Assembly (NCBI GenBank): GCA_003281255.1
Contig: QCCL01000012.1
Span: 1 to 43,600 of the forward strand
From: Prochlorococcus sp. AG-347-L02
GTDB lineage: Bacteria; Cyanobacteriota; Cyanobacteriia; PCC-6307; Cyanobiaceae
Length of the DNA: 43,600 nt
Direction: 5' to 3'
Position 1 is the stretch's first letter, and each line of letters starts with the position of its first letter. Shown in pieces: positions 1-9,743 of the stretch. A program made the position numbers and the translations under genes. The notes beneath the pieces were generated by a model that was not told the DNA's origin, searched no databases, and saw only the letters and a list, made by a program, of their open reading frames with translations.

Positions 1-88
1 AATTTTAATTATAAATTATTCCTTTTAACAATCTATTTCTATTTTATACAATGGATATTAAAATAATAATTTAACAAATAAAAATTAA

Positions 89-2659
89 GTGATTTCTCCA
101 GATAAACAATATGAGACTGATACCAATTTATATAATCCATCTGAAATAGAAAAAAAATGGCAGTCAATATGGACAGAAAACAGTTTATACAAAACCGAAG
201 AATTAACTGAGAATAGCGATAAATTTTATGCCTTATCAATGTTTCCCTACCCTTCAGGTAATCTACATATGGGACATGTTAGGAATTATGTTATTACAGA
301 CTTAATAGCTCGGTTTCAAAGGTTTAAGGGCAAATCTGTTTTGCATCCAATGGGTTGGGACGCTTTTGGTTTACCTGCTGAGAATGCTGCAATTGAAAGA
401 GGAATTAGTCCAAGTGTCTGGACTAAAAAAAATATTTCTCATATGAAGTCACAATTAACGCTTTTGGGACTATCAGTTGATTGGGATAGGGAATTTGCAA
501 CCTGTGATGAAAATTATTATATTTGGACACAATATCTATTTTTAGAGTTATACAAGGCAGGTCTTGTATATCAAAAAGAATCTGAAGTTAATTGGGATCC
601 TATAGATAATACTGTCTTAGCGAATGAACAAGTTGACTCAGAGGGTAAATCTTGGAGATCTGGGGCAGTAGTTGAAAAAAAATTATTAAAGCAATGGTTT
701 TTAAGGATTACTAATTATGCTGATGAGTTATTGAAGGATTTAGAAAAATTAGATAACTGGCCAGAAAGAGTAAAAATAATGCAAGATAATTGGATTGGAA
801 AGTCAATTGGTGCAAATATTAATTTCAATATCAATTCCAATCCAGAAGAGAAAATAACAGTATTTACAACTAGGGCAGATACTTTATTTGGAGTTACTTA
901 TTTAGCAATTTCTGTTAATCATTCATTAATTAAAAATATTTCTGATCAAGAAACCATACAAGATATAGAAAATCTTAAACAATATTTGAAACATAATAAA
1001 AATAATGATCTCGAAAAAATAGGAATAAAAACTAGCCTAATTGCAATAAATCCAGTTAATTCTGAACCTATTCCTATTTGGGTGGCAAGTTATGTTCTCG
1101 ACGAATACGGTACGGGCGCTGTTATGGGAGTTCCTGCTCATGATCTAAGAGATTTTGAATTTGCTAAGAAAAATAATATTGATATTAAACAGGTAATAAT
1201 AAAGGATAAAAGTGAACAAACTAAAGAGCTCGATGAAGCTTATGTAGAAAATGGATATCTTGTTAATTCAAATCAATACGATGGACTAGAAAATACTATT
1301 GCTAAATTAAAAATTTCAGAGGAGGGAGTAAATAATGGATGGTCCGAAAATAAGATTCAATATCGTCTAAGAGATTGGTTGATATCTAGACAAAGATATT
1401 GGGGATGCCCGATACCCATAGTTAATTGCAAAAAATGTGGATCTGTTCCTTTAAACCAAACTGAATTACCTGTTTCCTTACCAAAAGATATAGAAATCAC
1501 TGCTAACAAGATTAATGCTTTAGGTGATAATAAAAGTTGGATAAATACAACATGTCCAAAATGTGGAATAGCGGCAAGAAAAGAAACTGATACTATGGAC
1601 ACTTTCATGTGTTCATCTTGGTATTTTTTAAGATATCCATCTTCGAAATGTTCAAATAAGCCATTTGAAAAGATTGAAATTAATAAGTGGTTGCCTGTAG
1701 ATCAATATGTTGGAGGAGTAGAGCATGCAATATTGCATTTGTTATATGCAAGATTTTTCACTAAAGCTTTGCGGGATAATGAACTATTTGAAATTGATGA
1801 ACCATTTAAAAAACTATTAACTCAAGGAATGGTTCAGGCTGCAGCCTATAAAAACAATAAAACGGGTAAATATGTTTCTCCTTCCGATATTAATGACCTA
1901 TCAAATCCTACAGATCCAATTGATAATACCAAACTCGATGTTCTTTTCGAGAAGATGTCTAAGTCAAAATACAATGGAATAGACCCTGAATCAGTAATAA
2001 AAAAATATGGAGCAGATACAGCAAGAATGTTTATATTATTTAAAGCACCACCAGAGAAAGATTTGGAATGGGGAGATACAGATGTTGAAGGACAATTTAG
2101 ATTTTTAGGCAGGATTTGGAAGCTTTATATAAATTGTGCAAAAGATATAAATAGTAAATCTAATTCATGTCCAGATATAGAAAAAAGTTTAATAAAGTCT
2201 ATGAATATAGCCATAAAAGAAATTTCGAATGACATATTAAATAACCAATTTAATACTGCGATTTCAGAACTAATGAAGTTTTATAATTCATTATCAAATT
2301 CTATTAATGACGTAAACAATAATTTAAAAATTGAGGCTCTAAAAACATTTTGTATTTTGTTGGCTCCATTTGCACCTCATATTGCTGAAGAAATATGGCA
2401 TCTTATAGGATTTAAAAAATCTGTACATTTAGAACACTGGCCTTTATTTAATGCCGAGGCACTAAAGGAAGATTCATATGAACTAGTAATACAAGTGAAT
2501 GGGAAAGTTAGAGACAAAGTAAATATTAATAATGATATGAGTGAAGATCAAATTAAAGAATTGACTCTTAAAAGACCTAACATATTAAAATGGACTCAAG
2601 AAAAGGAAATAAGAAAAATAATTATTGTTAAAGGAAAAATTATGAATATTGTTGTTTAA
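89..2659 (+). CDS. leuS: Leucyl-tRNA synthetase (LeuRS)
   Basis: Class I aminoacyl-tRNA synthetase that charges tRNA-Leu with leucine in the cytoplasm. The 856 residues match the usual bacterial LeuRS length. The HIGH-type signature HMGH is at about residues 60-63 and KMSKS at about 622-626. The inserted editing domain is marked by TTRADTLFG near residue 260, where many LeuRS have TTRPDTLFG. Two Cys-x2-Cys pairs (NCKKCG and TCPKCG) around residues 445-500 could bind zinc. The C-terminal anticodon-binding region contains [10 protein letters not shown]. The start is GTG at 89, since no ATG gives the conserved N-terminus; a TATACAAT box at 45-52 could be its -10 element. The stop overlaps the stop of convergent pgi by 4 bases. 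Very secure. Confidence 0.97.
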   Translation: MISPDKQYETDTNLYNPSEIEKKWQSIWTENSLYKTEELTENSDKFYALSMFPYPSGNLHMGHVRNYVITDLIARFQRFKGKSVLHPMGWDAFGLPAENAAIERGISPSVWTKKNISHMKSQLTLLGLSVDWDREFATCDENYYIWTQYLFLELYKAGLVYQKESEVNWDPIDNTVLANEQVDSEGKSWRSGAVVEKKLLKQWFLRITNYADELLKDLEKLDNWPERVKIMQDNWIGKSIGANINFNINSNPEEKITVFTTRADTLFGVTYLAISVNHSLIKNISDQETIQDIENLKQYLKHNKNNDLEKIGIKTSLIAINPVNSEPIPIWVASYVLDEYGTGAVMGVPAHDLRDFEFAKKNNIDIKQVIIKDKSEQTKELDEAYVENGYLVNSNQYDGLENTIAKLKISEEGVNNGWSENKIQYRLRDWLISRQRYWGCPIPIVNCKKCGSVPLNQTELPVSLPKDIEITANKINALGDNKSWINTTCPKCGIAARKETDTMDTFMCSSWYFLRYPSSKCSNKPFEKIEINKWLPVDQYVGGVEHAILHLLYARFFTKALRDNELFEIDEPFKKLLTQGMVQAAAYKNNKTGKYVSPSDINDLSNPTDPIDNTKLDVLFEKMSKSKYNGIDPESVIKKYGADTARMFILFKAPPEKDLEWGDTDVEGQFRFLGRIWKLYINCAKDINSKSNSCPDIEKSLIKSMNIAIKEISNDILNNQFNTAISELMKFYNSLSNSINDVNNNLKIEALKTFCILLAPFAPHIAEEIWHLIGFKKSVHLEHWPLFNAEALKEDSYELVIQVNGKVRDKVNINNDMSEDQIKELTLKRPNILKWTQEKEIRKIIIVKGKIMNIVV

Positions 2660-4239
2660 GAATTTATTTTTTGAATAACTAATGAATTTGGATTTGACCA
2701 ATCGCCCTTGACTAAATAATTATCATTACCGAAACACATTTCACGGAGTATGAAAAATATTGGTTCACTCACTGAATTATCAAATAATGATGTTATGTCA
2801 TTTATAGAATATTCTCCACCCTCGTCTAATAAATCACTTACTTTTTGTTGATACTCAATAATATTTGCGGCTGCTTTCTTTCCAGCTTCAACTCCAGGTT
2901 GATCATATGCATTTATATTTACCAATTCAGCGTAGAAGGATACAGCCCTCTCAAATAAAGCGATTAAGGCACCTAGTGAAAAACAATTTAACTTTTCTAA
3001 CGTTATAGTGATATTCTGTCTGTTTTCACCAGAGAGTGCTGATCTGGTTCCTTGCAAAAAACCAGAAAGATATTCTTTAGGATTCTCTTTTTCATCAAAA
3101 ATATTAGTAGATGGAGAATCTAATAATTCAATAAAAATACAAAAGAAATTATCAATACCATCTCTCAGTTGCTGAACATAAGCATGTTGATCTGTAGATC
3201 CTTTATTACCAAAAACGGAAATACCTTGATTAACTACTTCTCCATTCCTATTAAATTTCTTACCTAATGATTCCATTACTAATTGCTGGAGATATTTACT
3301 AAATACCTGTAACCTATCTCTATAAGGTAATACGACCATATCTCTCTTTCCAATACCATCCCCAGTTAAATACCATGACGATGATAATAGTGCTGCTGGA
3401 TTATTTTTGAAATCATTTGTACGTGTAGCTTCATCCATTAATGATGCACCTCTAATAAATTCAAATATATTTTCATTGATAAGAGCTAATGGGAGTAATC
3501 CTACAGAGCTTGTAATACTAGTTCTTCCTCCAACCCAATCTTGCAAATTAAATATTTTTAACCAATTTTCAGAGGTGGCTTTTTTAAAAAGCTTACTATC
3601 TTTCATAGTTATAGCTATAGCATTAGAATTCCATTCTTGAGAATTGTTTTCACAGTGACTTTTAATAATTTCCATAGCAATTCTAGGTTCAGGCGTGCCA
3701 CCAGATTTGCTTACTACTACAAATAATGTTGTGGATAATTTTTCATATAACTCTTCTAACTTTTCACTAATTAAAAAAGGATCAACATTATCTACATAAG
3801 TAAAATTTAATCCTTTTGAGCATTTCTGCAGTGACTCAGTAATTAGTAATGGGCCTAAACCACTTCCACCTATTCCTATCCATAGGACATCTGTATAGTT
3901 TTGATTATTCTTGTTCTTAATATCTCCACTTAAAATTTGTTTTCCAAATTCAGAAATATCATTAATATTTGCACTAATCTCCTCTCCGATTTTGGAAGAT
4001 GGAGAAATTGATGGATTTCTAAGCCAATAATGTCCAACTTGTCTATTTTCATCAATATTTGAGATTGCACCTTTTTCTAATTCCTTAATTGATGAGAAAA
4101 CATCTATAAATTTCTCTTCTAAATTATTTATTTCTTTATTTGTGAAATTAATTTTGCTTATGTCTAACCAAATATTTAATTTTTTATCAAACCAAAGATA
4201 ATTACAAAATTTATCCCAAGAGTTTAAGTCTCCATTCAT
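2656..4239 (-). CDS. pgi: Glucose-6-phosphate isomerase
   Basis: Interconverts glucose 6-phosphate and fructose 6-phosphate, linking glycolysis, gluconeogenesis and glycogen metabolism. The protein has 527 residues and both sugar isomerase (SIS) halves. Visible signatures are [24 protein letters not shown], the substrate-loop stretch [14 protein letters not shown], and near the C-terminus [20 protein letters not shown] leading to GVEAGKK. It starts at an ATG and converges with leuS, overlapping its stop by 4 bases. A 176-base AT-rich gap (4240-4415) separates it from divergent purN and must hold the promoters of both genes; I see no clear operator there. Family assignment is secure. Confidence 0.96.
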   Translation of the reverse strand: MNGDLNSWDKFCNYLWFDKKLNIWLDISKINFTNKEINNLEEKFIDVFSSIKELEKGAISNIDENRQVGHYWLRNPSISPSSKIGEEISANINDISEFGKQILSGDIKNKNNQNYTDVLWIGIGGSGLGPLLITESLQKCSKGLNFTYVDNVDPFLISEKLEELYEKLSTTLFVVVSKSGGTPEPRIAMEIIKSHCENNSQEWNSNAIAITMKDSKLFKKATSENWLKIFNLQDWVGGRTSITSSVGLLPLALINENIFEFIRGASLMDEATRTNDFKNNPAALLSSSWYLTGDGIGKRDMVVLPYRDRLQVFSKYLQQLVMESLGKKFNRNGEVVNQGISVFGNKGSTDQHAYVQQLRDGIDNFFCIFIELLDSPSTNIFDEKENPKEYLSGFLQGTRSALSGENRQNITITLEKLNCFSLGALIALFERAVSFYAELVNINAYDQPGVEAGKKAAANIIEYQQKVSDLLDEGGEYSINDITSLFDNSVSEPIFFILREMCFGNDNYLVKGDWSNPNSLVIQKINS

Positions 4240-4415
4240 TTTATATATTTGTTCCTTTTATTAATTATTCAATTATATCTATAAGGACAGTACATAGATT
4301 TGAATCATTTAAAATTGTTTAAATTTATATTTTAAAATAAAAATGTTTTTGAATATAAACAATTAAAGTAGATGGTTTATTTTATTTCATATGAATTTAT
4401 CATTGGATAAAAACT

Positions 4416-5072
4416 TTGGATAAATCATTTAATTACATAATTTCGCCTGAGATATCTGATTTTAGAAAATTTTCACCAAAATTAAAAATAGGTGTACTTG
4501 CTTCTGGTAATGGAACAAACTTTCAGGAGTTAATTAATCTCTCAGAAAAAGGAGAATTAGATATAGATATAAAAGTTCTGATTACTAACAAAGATGATGC
4601 AGGTTGTATACAAAGAGCTGAAAGTGTAAAAATACCTCACAAAATAATAAGAGGGAATGACTATTTACATAAAGAGCTATTTGAATTAGAAATTGTAAAT
4701 ACTTTAATTCATTACAATGTAGAACTTGTTGTTATGGCAGGCTGGATGAAAATTGTCACTCCATTTTTTATTAATAAATTCAAGAATAAGATTATAAATA
4801 TTCACCCTTCATTACTTCCTGCATATAAAGGTGGTTCTGCGATAAAGGACTCCATGTTAAATGGTTCAAAAATAACTGGTTGTTCAGTACATTTTGTTGA
4901 AGAGAAGGTAGATAGTGGATCATTGATAATGCAAGCTGCATTGTCGATTAGAGATGATGATGATTTTGAATCACTTTCAAAAAGAATACATATGCTTGAG
5001 CATAAAATTTTACCTCACTCAATCTCTCATGCTGGTTTTTTGATAAGAAGTAATTTTATGGAAAATTATTAG
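4416..5072 (+). CDS. purN: Phosphoribosylglycinamide formyltransferase (GART)
   Basis: Transfers a formyl group from 10-formyltetrahydrofolate to glycinamide ribonucleotide, the third step of purine synthesis. The fold begins at IGVLASGNGTNFQELI, about 25 residues in. The catalytic Asn/His of the NIHPSLLPAYKG motif and the Asp of EEKVDSGSLI are present. The start is the TTG at 4416: the frame is closed upstream by a TGA at 4392-4394 and contains no ATG or GTG before the core. The extra N-terminal residues are unusual compared with the E. coli enzyme, where the core begins at residue 1. The 3' end overlaps convergent argC by 17 bases. Function is secure; the exact start is less so. Confidence 0.93.
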   Translation: MDKSFNYIISPEISDFRKFSPKLKIGVLASGNGTNFQELINLSEKGELDIDIKVLITNKDDAGCIQRAESVKIPHKIIRGNDYLHKELFELEIVNTLIHYNVELVVMAGWMKIVTPFFINKFKNKIINIHPSLLPAYKGGSAIKDSMLNGSKITGCSVHFVEEKVDSGSLIMQAALSIRDDDDFESLSKRIHMLEHKILPHSISHAGFLIRSNFMENY

Positions 5073-6111
5073 TTAACTCAAGACCTTCATCCATTGAAAA
5101 TCCGCTCATAATATTTAAATTTTGAATTGCTTGCCCAGTCTGTCCTTTTAACAAATTATCAATTACAGATAATATAACTATCCTTCCATTTCGAATATCA
5201 ACTTTAACAGAAAGGAAAATTTGGTTTGTATTTTTAACCCATTTTGTTGATGGGAAAGTATCTACAGGTAAGACTTTAATATTTTTAAAATTTCTATAAT
5301 AATTATCCAAAAGAATTCTGCAGTCATCAGAGGTTAGTCCTGGATCTTTTAATCTCCCATATATTGTCGTATGCATACCTCTCGAAATTGGAACCAGATG
5401 AGGTGTAAAAAGCAGTTCAATTTTATTTCCAGAAATTAATGATGCTACTTGCTCGATCTCAGATGTATGTCTATGTTTTATCAATCCATATGCTGATAGA
5501 CCTTCTCCACATTCTGATAAGAGAAGCTCTTGGTTTGGTTCCCGACCACCTCCAGAGGTTCCGCTTTTAGAATCAATCACTATACCCTCATTTTCAATAA
5601 TTCCTTGCGAGAGATAAGGAGCTAAAGGAATCAGAGCAGATGTTGGATAACATCCTGGACATGCAATTAATCTTCCTTTTGCAATGGCTTCTTTATTTAT
5701 TTCAGGCAGACCGTAGACTGCCTCTTTACATAAATCATCATCATTCCTTTTATAAATAGCAGCTTCTTTGGAATATACTTTTTTCCATTCATCTAATTTC
5801 TTGTATCTATAATCAGCAGATAAATCAATAACTTTAAGTCCTCTATCTAATAATTTCCTTGTCAATGTTGAAGATAGGCCATTTGGTAAGCAAAGCAAAG
5901 CAACATCAGAATTTTTTGAAATTTTATCTACTGAAATTTCTTCTATATAAAGATCATTATCTAGATAAATAAAAGGGAAATTATCATTCCACCTTAATCC
6001 AGCTGTTTTATTACCTCCTAAAAATGAAATTTTGTATTTTTTATTTTTCTTTAAAAGATTTACCGCTTGAATACCGCCGTAACCAGTAGCACCTACTATT
6101 GCAACATTCAT
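5056..6111 (-). CDS. argC: N-acetyl-gamma-glutamyl-phosphate reductase
   Basis: NADPH-dependent reduction of N-acetyl-gamma-glutamyl phosphate to the semialdehyde, third step of arginine synthesis. The 351 residues begin with the dinucleotide-binding motif GATGYGGIQAVNLL. The catalytic cysteine lies in ACPGCYPTSALIPL near residue 155. The substrate-binding stretches HRHTSEIEQ and TPHLVPISRGMHTTIYG follow. It starts at ATG, is divergent from ribBA, and its last 17 bases overlap the end of purN on the other strand. It is not next to other arg genes, as is common in dispersed cyanobacterial pathways. Secure. Confidence 0.95.
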   Translation of the reverse strand: MNVAIVGATGYGGIQAVNLLKKNKKYKISFLGGNKTAGLRWNDNFPFIYLDNDLYIEEISVDKISKNSDVALLCLPNGLSSTLTRKLLDRGLKVIDLSADYRYKKLDEWKKVYSKEAAIYKRNDDDLCKEAVYGLPEINKEAIAKGRLIACPGCYPTSALIPLAPYLSQGIIENEGIVIDSKSGTSGGGREPNQELLLSECGEGLSAYGLIKHRHTSEIEQVASLISGNKIELLFTPHLVPISRGMHTTIYGRLKDPGLTSDDCRILLDNYYRNFKNIKVLPVDTFPSTKWVKNTNQIFLSVKVDIRNGRIVILSVIDNLLKGQTGQAIQNLNIMSGFSMDEGLELTNNFP

Positions 6112-6199
6112 TTCTTTGAATTGGCAGACTTTGAGATAGGATTATAAAGTGTTGAATTTAAGGCAACTAAAACACTATTTTTCTATATTGATAGGAATA

Positions 6200-7924
6200 A
6201 TGAAAGAAACAAGTCCCAAATCAAATAATGGAACAATTTTGGATATAAATGAATCTTTTAAAATTGAATTTGATCCAATTAGCGATGCTTTGGCAGCTAT
6301 AAGAAATGGTGAATGCATAATAGTTGTAGATGATGAAAGACGAGAAAATGAAGGAGATTTAATTTGTGCAGCTCAGTTTGCAACTCCACAGCAAATTAAT
6401 TTTATGGCTACTGAGGGACGTGGTCTTATATGCCTAGCTATGCAAGGTGAAAAACTTGACTCTCTAGATTTACCATTAATGGTGGATAGAAATACAGATG
6501 AAAATCAAACAGCTTTTACCATATCAATTGATGCTGGACCTGAAAATAATGTTACTACTGGAATTTCCGCTGAAGACAGGGCAAAGACAATTCAAGTTGC
6601 TATAAACCCAAATACAAAACCTGAAGATTTAAGGAGACCAGGACATATTTTTCCATTAAGAGCTAAAAAAGGTGGAGTATTAAAAAGGGCAGGTCATACC
6701 GAAGCAGCAGTAGATATTGCGGCAATGTCAGGTCTTTATCCGGCCGGAGTCATTTGTGAAATACAAAATCCTGACGGTTCCATGTCAAGACTTCCTCAAC
6801 TTAAAGAGTATGCAAAACAGTGGGGAATGAAATTAATATCAATTGCTGATTTAATAAGTTATCGGTTTCAAACTGAGAGATTTGTATTTAGAAAATCCGA
6901 TGCGGTACTTCCAAGTATTTTTGGTAATTTCAAAGCATATGGATATGTTAATGAACTTGATGGTTCAGAGCACGTTGCATTAGTTAAACAAAAATCATCA
7001 AAATTAAGTGAACCTGTGCTTGTAAGAATGCATTCAGAGTGCTTGACAGGTGATGCTTTTGGATCACTACGTTGCGATTGTAGACCCCAGTTAGAAGCTG
7101 CTTTATCAAGAATTGAAAAGGAGGAAGAGGGAGTTGTTGTTTACTTGAGACAAGAAGGCAGAGGTATTGGTCTAATAAATAAATTAAAAGCTTACAGTTT
7201 ACAGGATGGTGGATTAGACACTGTAGAGGCTAATGAAAAATTAGGTTTTCCAGCTGATCTCAGAAATTATGGAGTTGGAGCACAGATATTAACCGATCTA
7301 GGGATAAAAAAACTAAAATTACTTACAAACAATCCTAGAAAGATTGCTGGATTAGGTGGTTATGGAATTGAGGTTATTGAAAGAGTTCCATTAGTAATTT
7401 GTCCAAACGACAATAATGCAGAATATTTGAGTGTAAAAAAAACGAAGCTAGGTCACATGATTGATGAAAATAATCCTAATTCTAGGAATATCGATCCATT
7501 TATATCAATTTTTCTTGACGGAAAATATAATTCTATTGATTTAGTTCCAATAAAAAATGATGTTATTAAATTTTGTAGTGAAAGGAACATTAATATTAAA
7601 TTGGAAAGTACTCCACGATTATTGGCTTTTTGGAATCGACCCAAATTAGTTTGGCGAATTTTGCATGATCAGAACAGAACCAATTCCAACATTACTGACG
7701 ATGAAATAAAGAATATAGAATTATTTATTCAGTTTTTATCCAATTATGAAAATAGTACAAAGATTGGAATTATTGTTTCTAGAAATATTGAACAAGCATT
7801 ACACCCAAAAAGTAGTATCAAATTAATCAATACTAAATTTACTATTAATAATGAAATCTTATATTCATCTACAAGAAAATTTAATCTAGATAAAGAGACA
7901 TTTAGTATTGTTTTTGAAGGATAA
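6200..7924 (+). CDS. ribBA: Bifunctional riboflavin synthesis protein RibBA
   Basis: Fusion of 3,4-dihydroxy-2-butanone-4-phosphate synthase (RibB) and GTP cyclohydrolase II (RibA), which make both precursors of riboflavin. The RibB half shows [11 protein letters not shown] and [19 protein letters not shown]. The RibA half has the zinc-ligand region [18 protein letters not shown] and the GTP-binding stretch [10 protein letters not shown]. After the RibA core about 150 further residues follow that match neither enzyme and that I cannot assign. I chose the ATG at 6200 because an AGGA sits just upstream. A GTG at 6149 in the same frame would add 17 residues with no recognisable content. The gene converges with the cyclophilin, 4 bases away. 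Enzyme assignment is secure. Confidence 0.95.
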   Translation: MKETSPKSNNGTILDINESFKIEFDPISDALAAIRNGECIIVVDDERRENEGDLICAAQFATPQQINFMATEGRGLICLAMQGEKLDSLDLPLMVDRNTDENQTAFTISIDAGPENNVTTGISAEDRAKTIQVAINPNTKPEDLRRPGHIFPLRAKKGGVLKRAGHTEAAVDIAAMSGLYPAGVICEIQNPDGSMSRLPQLKEYAKQWGMKLISIADLISYRFQTERFVFRKSDAVLPSIFGNFKAYGYVNELDGSEHVALVKQKSSKLSEPVLVRMHSECLTGDAFGSLRCDCRPQLEAALSRIEKEEEGVVVYLRQEGRGIGLINKLKAYSLQDGGLDTVEANEKLGFPADLRNYGVGAQILTDLGIKKLKLLTNNPRKIAGLGGYGIEVIERVPLVICPNDNNAEYLSVKKTKLGHMIDENNPNSRNIDPFISIFLDGKYNSIDLVPIKNDVIKFCSERNINIKLESTPRLLAFWNRPKLVWRILHDQNRTNSNITDDEIKNIELFIQFLSNYENSTKIGIIVSRNIEQALHPKSSIKLINTKFTINNEILYSSTRKFNLDKETFSIVFEG

Positions 7925-7928
7925 ATTA

Positions 7929-8366
7929 TTATTTTAAAGTTGCTTTTAGGATTTTTGAACCATTAGTAAGCTTTAGCACTACATCCATATCATCTGTCTT
8001 ACCAAAAACAGTGTGAACTCCATCAAGATGTGGTTGTGGTTCATAAACTATAAAAAATTGACTACCTCCTGTATCCTTTCCTGCGTGAGCCATAGAAAGT
8101 GAACCTTTTAGATGCTTATTGGAATTAATTTCACATTTAATATTATATCCCGGGCCTCCAGTTCCAGGCATACCAGATGCTCCATCGCGAGTATTTGGAC
8201 ATCCTCCCTGAGCCATAAATCTTGGGATAACTCTGTGAAAAGCTAGACCATCATAAAAACCATCACTAATCAACTTCGTGAAGTTATTAACTGTATTAGG
8301 AGCGTCTTCAGTGAAAAATTCAATATTAATGTTTCCAACTTCTGTCTCAAATAATGCGGTTTTCAT
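7929..8366 (-). CDS. Cyclophilin-type peptidyl-prolyl cis-trans isomerase
   Basis: Single-domain cyclophilin of 145 residues that speeds cis-trans isomerisation of prolyl bonds during folding. Recognisable signatures are [32 protein letters not shown] and the [11 protein letters not shown] stretch. The active-site Arg of FHRVI and the SQFFI core are intact. It has no signal peptide, so it should be cytoplasmic. It is the last gene of a minus-strand run dnaK, dnaJ, DUF3110 gene, cyclophilin, with short gaps of 33-36 bases between the last three, which suggests joint expression with chaperones. Confidence 0.93.
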   Translation of the reverse strand: MKTALFETEVGNINIEFFTEDAPNTVNNFTKLISDGFYDGLAFHRVIPRFMAQGGCPNTRDGASGMPGTGGPGYNIKCEINSNKHLKGSLSMAHAGKDTGGSQFFIVYEPQPHLDGVHTVFGKTDDMDVVLKLTNGSKILKATLK

Positions 8367-8402
8367 GTTTTATTTGTTTATTACTTATTTATATTTTAAT
8401 GG

Positions 8403-8786
8403 CTAAAGCAACTTTTCAAGGTTTTCCTTAATGGTATTTATATCAATGTTATCGTTGTTTCTATTTTTGTCTTCATCCCAATTTTCAACTTCTAGGTTTT
8501 TCTGGGGTGGTGAAATTAATAACCTATCTTCTGCGGTTTTAGGTACAAAATTTTTTTCTACTAATTTCCATTCATAATCTAATTTAGTGCAGAAATCTTT
8601 TATTTCCTCTATGTTGATCATCTCAACTGTTGGAGAAGGAAAATCTTGAGCTTCTAATAGACCACAATATCTTGTTGCATCATCCTTTTCTTCAAACATA
8701 AGAACGATGGTCCTTCCTTTAAGTTCGATTGAATGAATTCCTTCCTTATCTGTTCCTGAATTATATAAAAGAACAAATATGTTCAT
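8403..8786 (-). CDS. DUF3110 family protein
   Basis: A 127-residue protein I place in DUF3110, a family of unknown function found in cyanobacteria and plastid-bearing plants. It has one compact domain of about 90 residues (from NIFVLLYNSGTDKEGIHS through the FCTKLDYEW region) followed by a polar, Asn/Asp-rich tail. There is no signal peptide or membrane segment. It lies between dnaJ and a cyclophilin on the same strand with gaps of 33 and 36 bases. A link to protein folding is an inference from this position only; the sequence itself shows no chaperone motif. Confidence 0.82.
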   Translation of the reverse strand: MNIFVLLYNSGTDKEGIHSIELKGRTIVLMFEEKDDATRYCGLLEAQDFPSPTVEMINIEEIKDFCTKLDYEWKLVEKNFVPKTAEDRLLISPPQKNLEVENWDEDKNRNNDNIDINTIKENLEKLL

Positions 8787-8819
8787 AAGTATTAAATTTT
8801 CTATTTATATAATATTTGA

Positions 8820-9743
8820 TTAAGAATCAGAAAGTGATAATTCTTGTAATCTTGTATATAACGCAATTTCTTCATCATTTATATCAGCAGGTATCACCAC
8901 CAAGATTTCAACATATTGATCACCTACATTATCCTCGAAAGTTAAACCTCTACCTTTCAAACGTAACATTCTTCCAGTAGATGATTTTGGTGGCACCTGA
9001 AGTGTGACATTTCCATCAAGGGTAGGGACCTCTACGGCACAACCAAGAAGTGCATCATGAGGAAATAACTCTAATTTATAAAGAACTCTTAAACCATCAA
9101 TTCTTAGACCACTTTCCGTTTGAACTTTTAACTGTAGATAATGATCTTTACCTCCTCTTGCAATATTTTCAAGTCTTAATCGCCATCCATCTCCAGCGAA
9201 CGGAGGTGTATCAACTTCTACTACAGTTTCATCTTCAAGCTCAATTAAAATTGAAGCTCCATTCAAGGCCTCATCAGGAGTTAATTCAATAACTGTTTCA
9301 ATATCTTGGTGTAGTTTAACTGGAGGCGGCTCTTCTGGAGAGGTTGTAGGGTATTGATAATTGTTAAATTCATCATTATTTGTATTTATGGATTCATCCT
9401 CTAATGGTTCATCATATTCCTCGTAATTCTTTGGTGAGTATTCATATCCAAATAATGAATCAAGATAATCTTGAAAATCGGGAAACCCTGTCTTGAAATT
9501 ATTATTTTCGTAATCATCCTTGATATTTTCATCCGAAATATTTTTCCTTACATTGGGATCACTTAAATATTTGTAAGCTTCATTAATTAATTTAAATCTT
9601 TCTTCTGCATTAAGATCATTTTTATTTAAATCTGGATGCCATTTTCTTGCTTCTCTTCGAAAGGCCTTTTTAAGTTCTTTATCATCGAAATCAGGGGATA
9701 AACCCAAAATCGACAAATAGTCTTTTTTAGAGGAAGTAGTCAT
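8820..9743 (-). CDS. dnaJ: DnaJ-type co-chaperone without zinc domain
   Basis: J-domain protein that stimulates an Hsp70 ATPase and delivers substrates. The N-terminal J domain (about residues 6-75) contains the HPD motif in ARKWHPDLNKND. A flexible acidic Asn/Glu/Pro-rich linker follows (about 75-150), then a C-terminal substrate-binding domain (about 150-300) with the pairs typical of DnaJ CTDs. The four CxxCxGxG zinc repeats are absent, so it is a class B, CbpA-like protein. I chose the ATG at 9743, giving [10 protein letters not shown]; a start at 9776 in the same frame would add 11 residues. The chosen start overlaps the end of dnaK by 17 bases, pointing to coupled translation with that Hsp70. 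In cyanobacteria a dnaK3-dnaJ2 pair is known, and this may be it. Confidence 0.9.
   Translation of the reverse strand: MTTSSKKDYLSILGLSPDFDDKELKKAFRREARKWHPDLNKNDLNAEERFKLINEAYKYLSDPNVRKNISDENIKDDYENNNFKTGFPDFQDYLDSLFGYEYSPKNYEEYDEPLEDESINTNNDEFNNYQYPTTSPEEPPPVKLHQDIETVIELTPDEALNGASILIELEDETVVEVDTPPFAGDGWRLRLENIARGGKDHYLQLKVQTESGLRIDGLRVLYKLELFPHDALLGCAVEVPTLDGNVTLQVPPKSSTGRMLRLKGRGLTFEDNVGDQYVEILVVIPADINDEEIALYTRLQELSLSDS

Noticed and set aside
39..239. 66-residue minus-strand frame overlapping the leuS start
   Set aside because: It overlaps conserved leuS coding sequence, is Ile/Phe/Asn/Tyr-rich as expected from AT-rich antisense, and has no motif.
6149..6199. Longer RibBA start at GTG 6149
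   Set aside because: The extra 17 residues resemble nothing in RibB, while the ATG at 6200 has AGGA in front of it.
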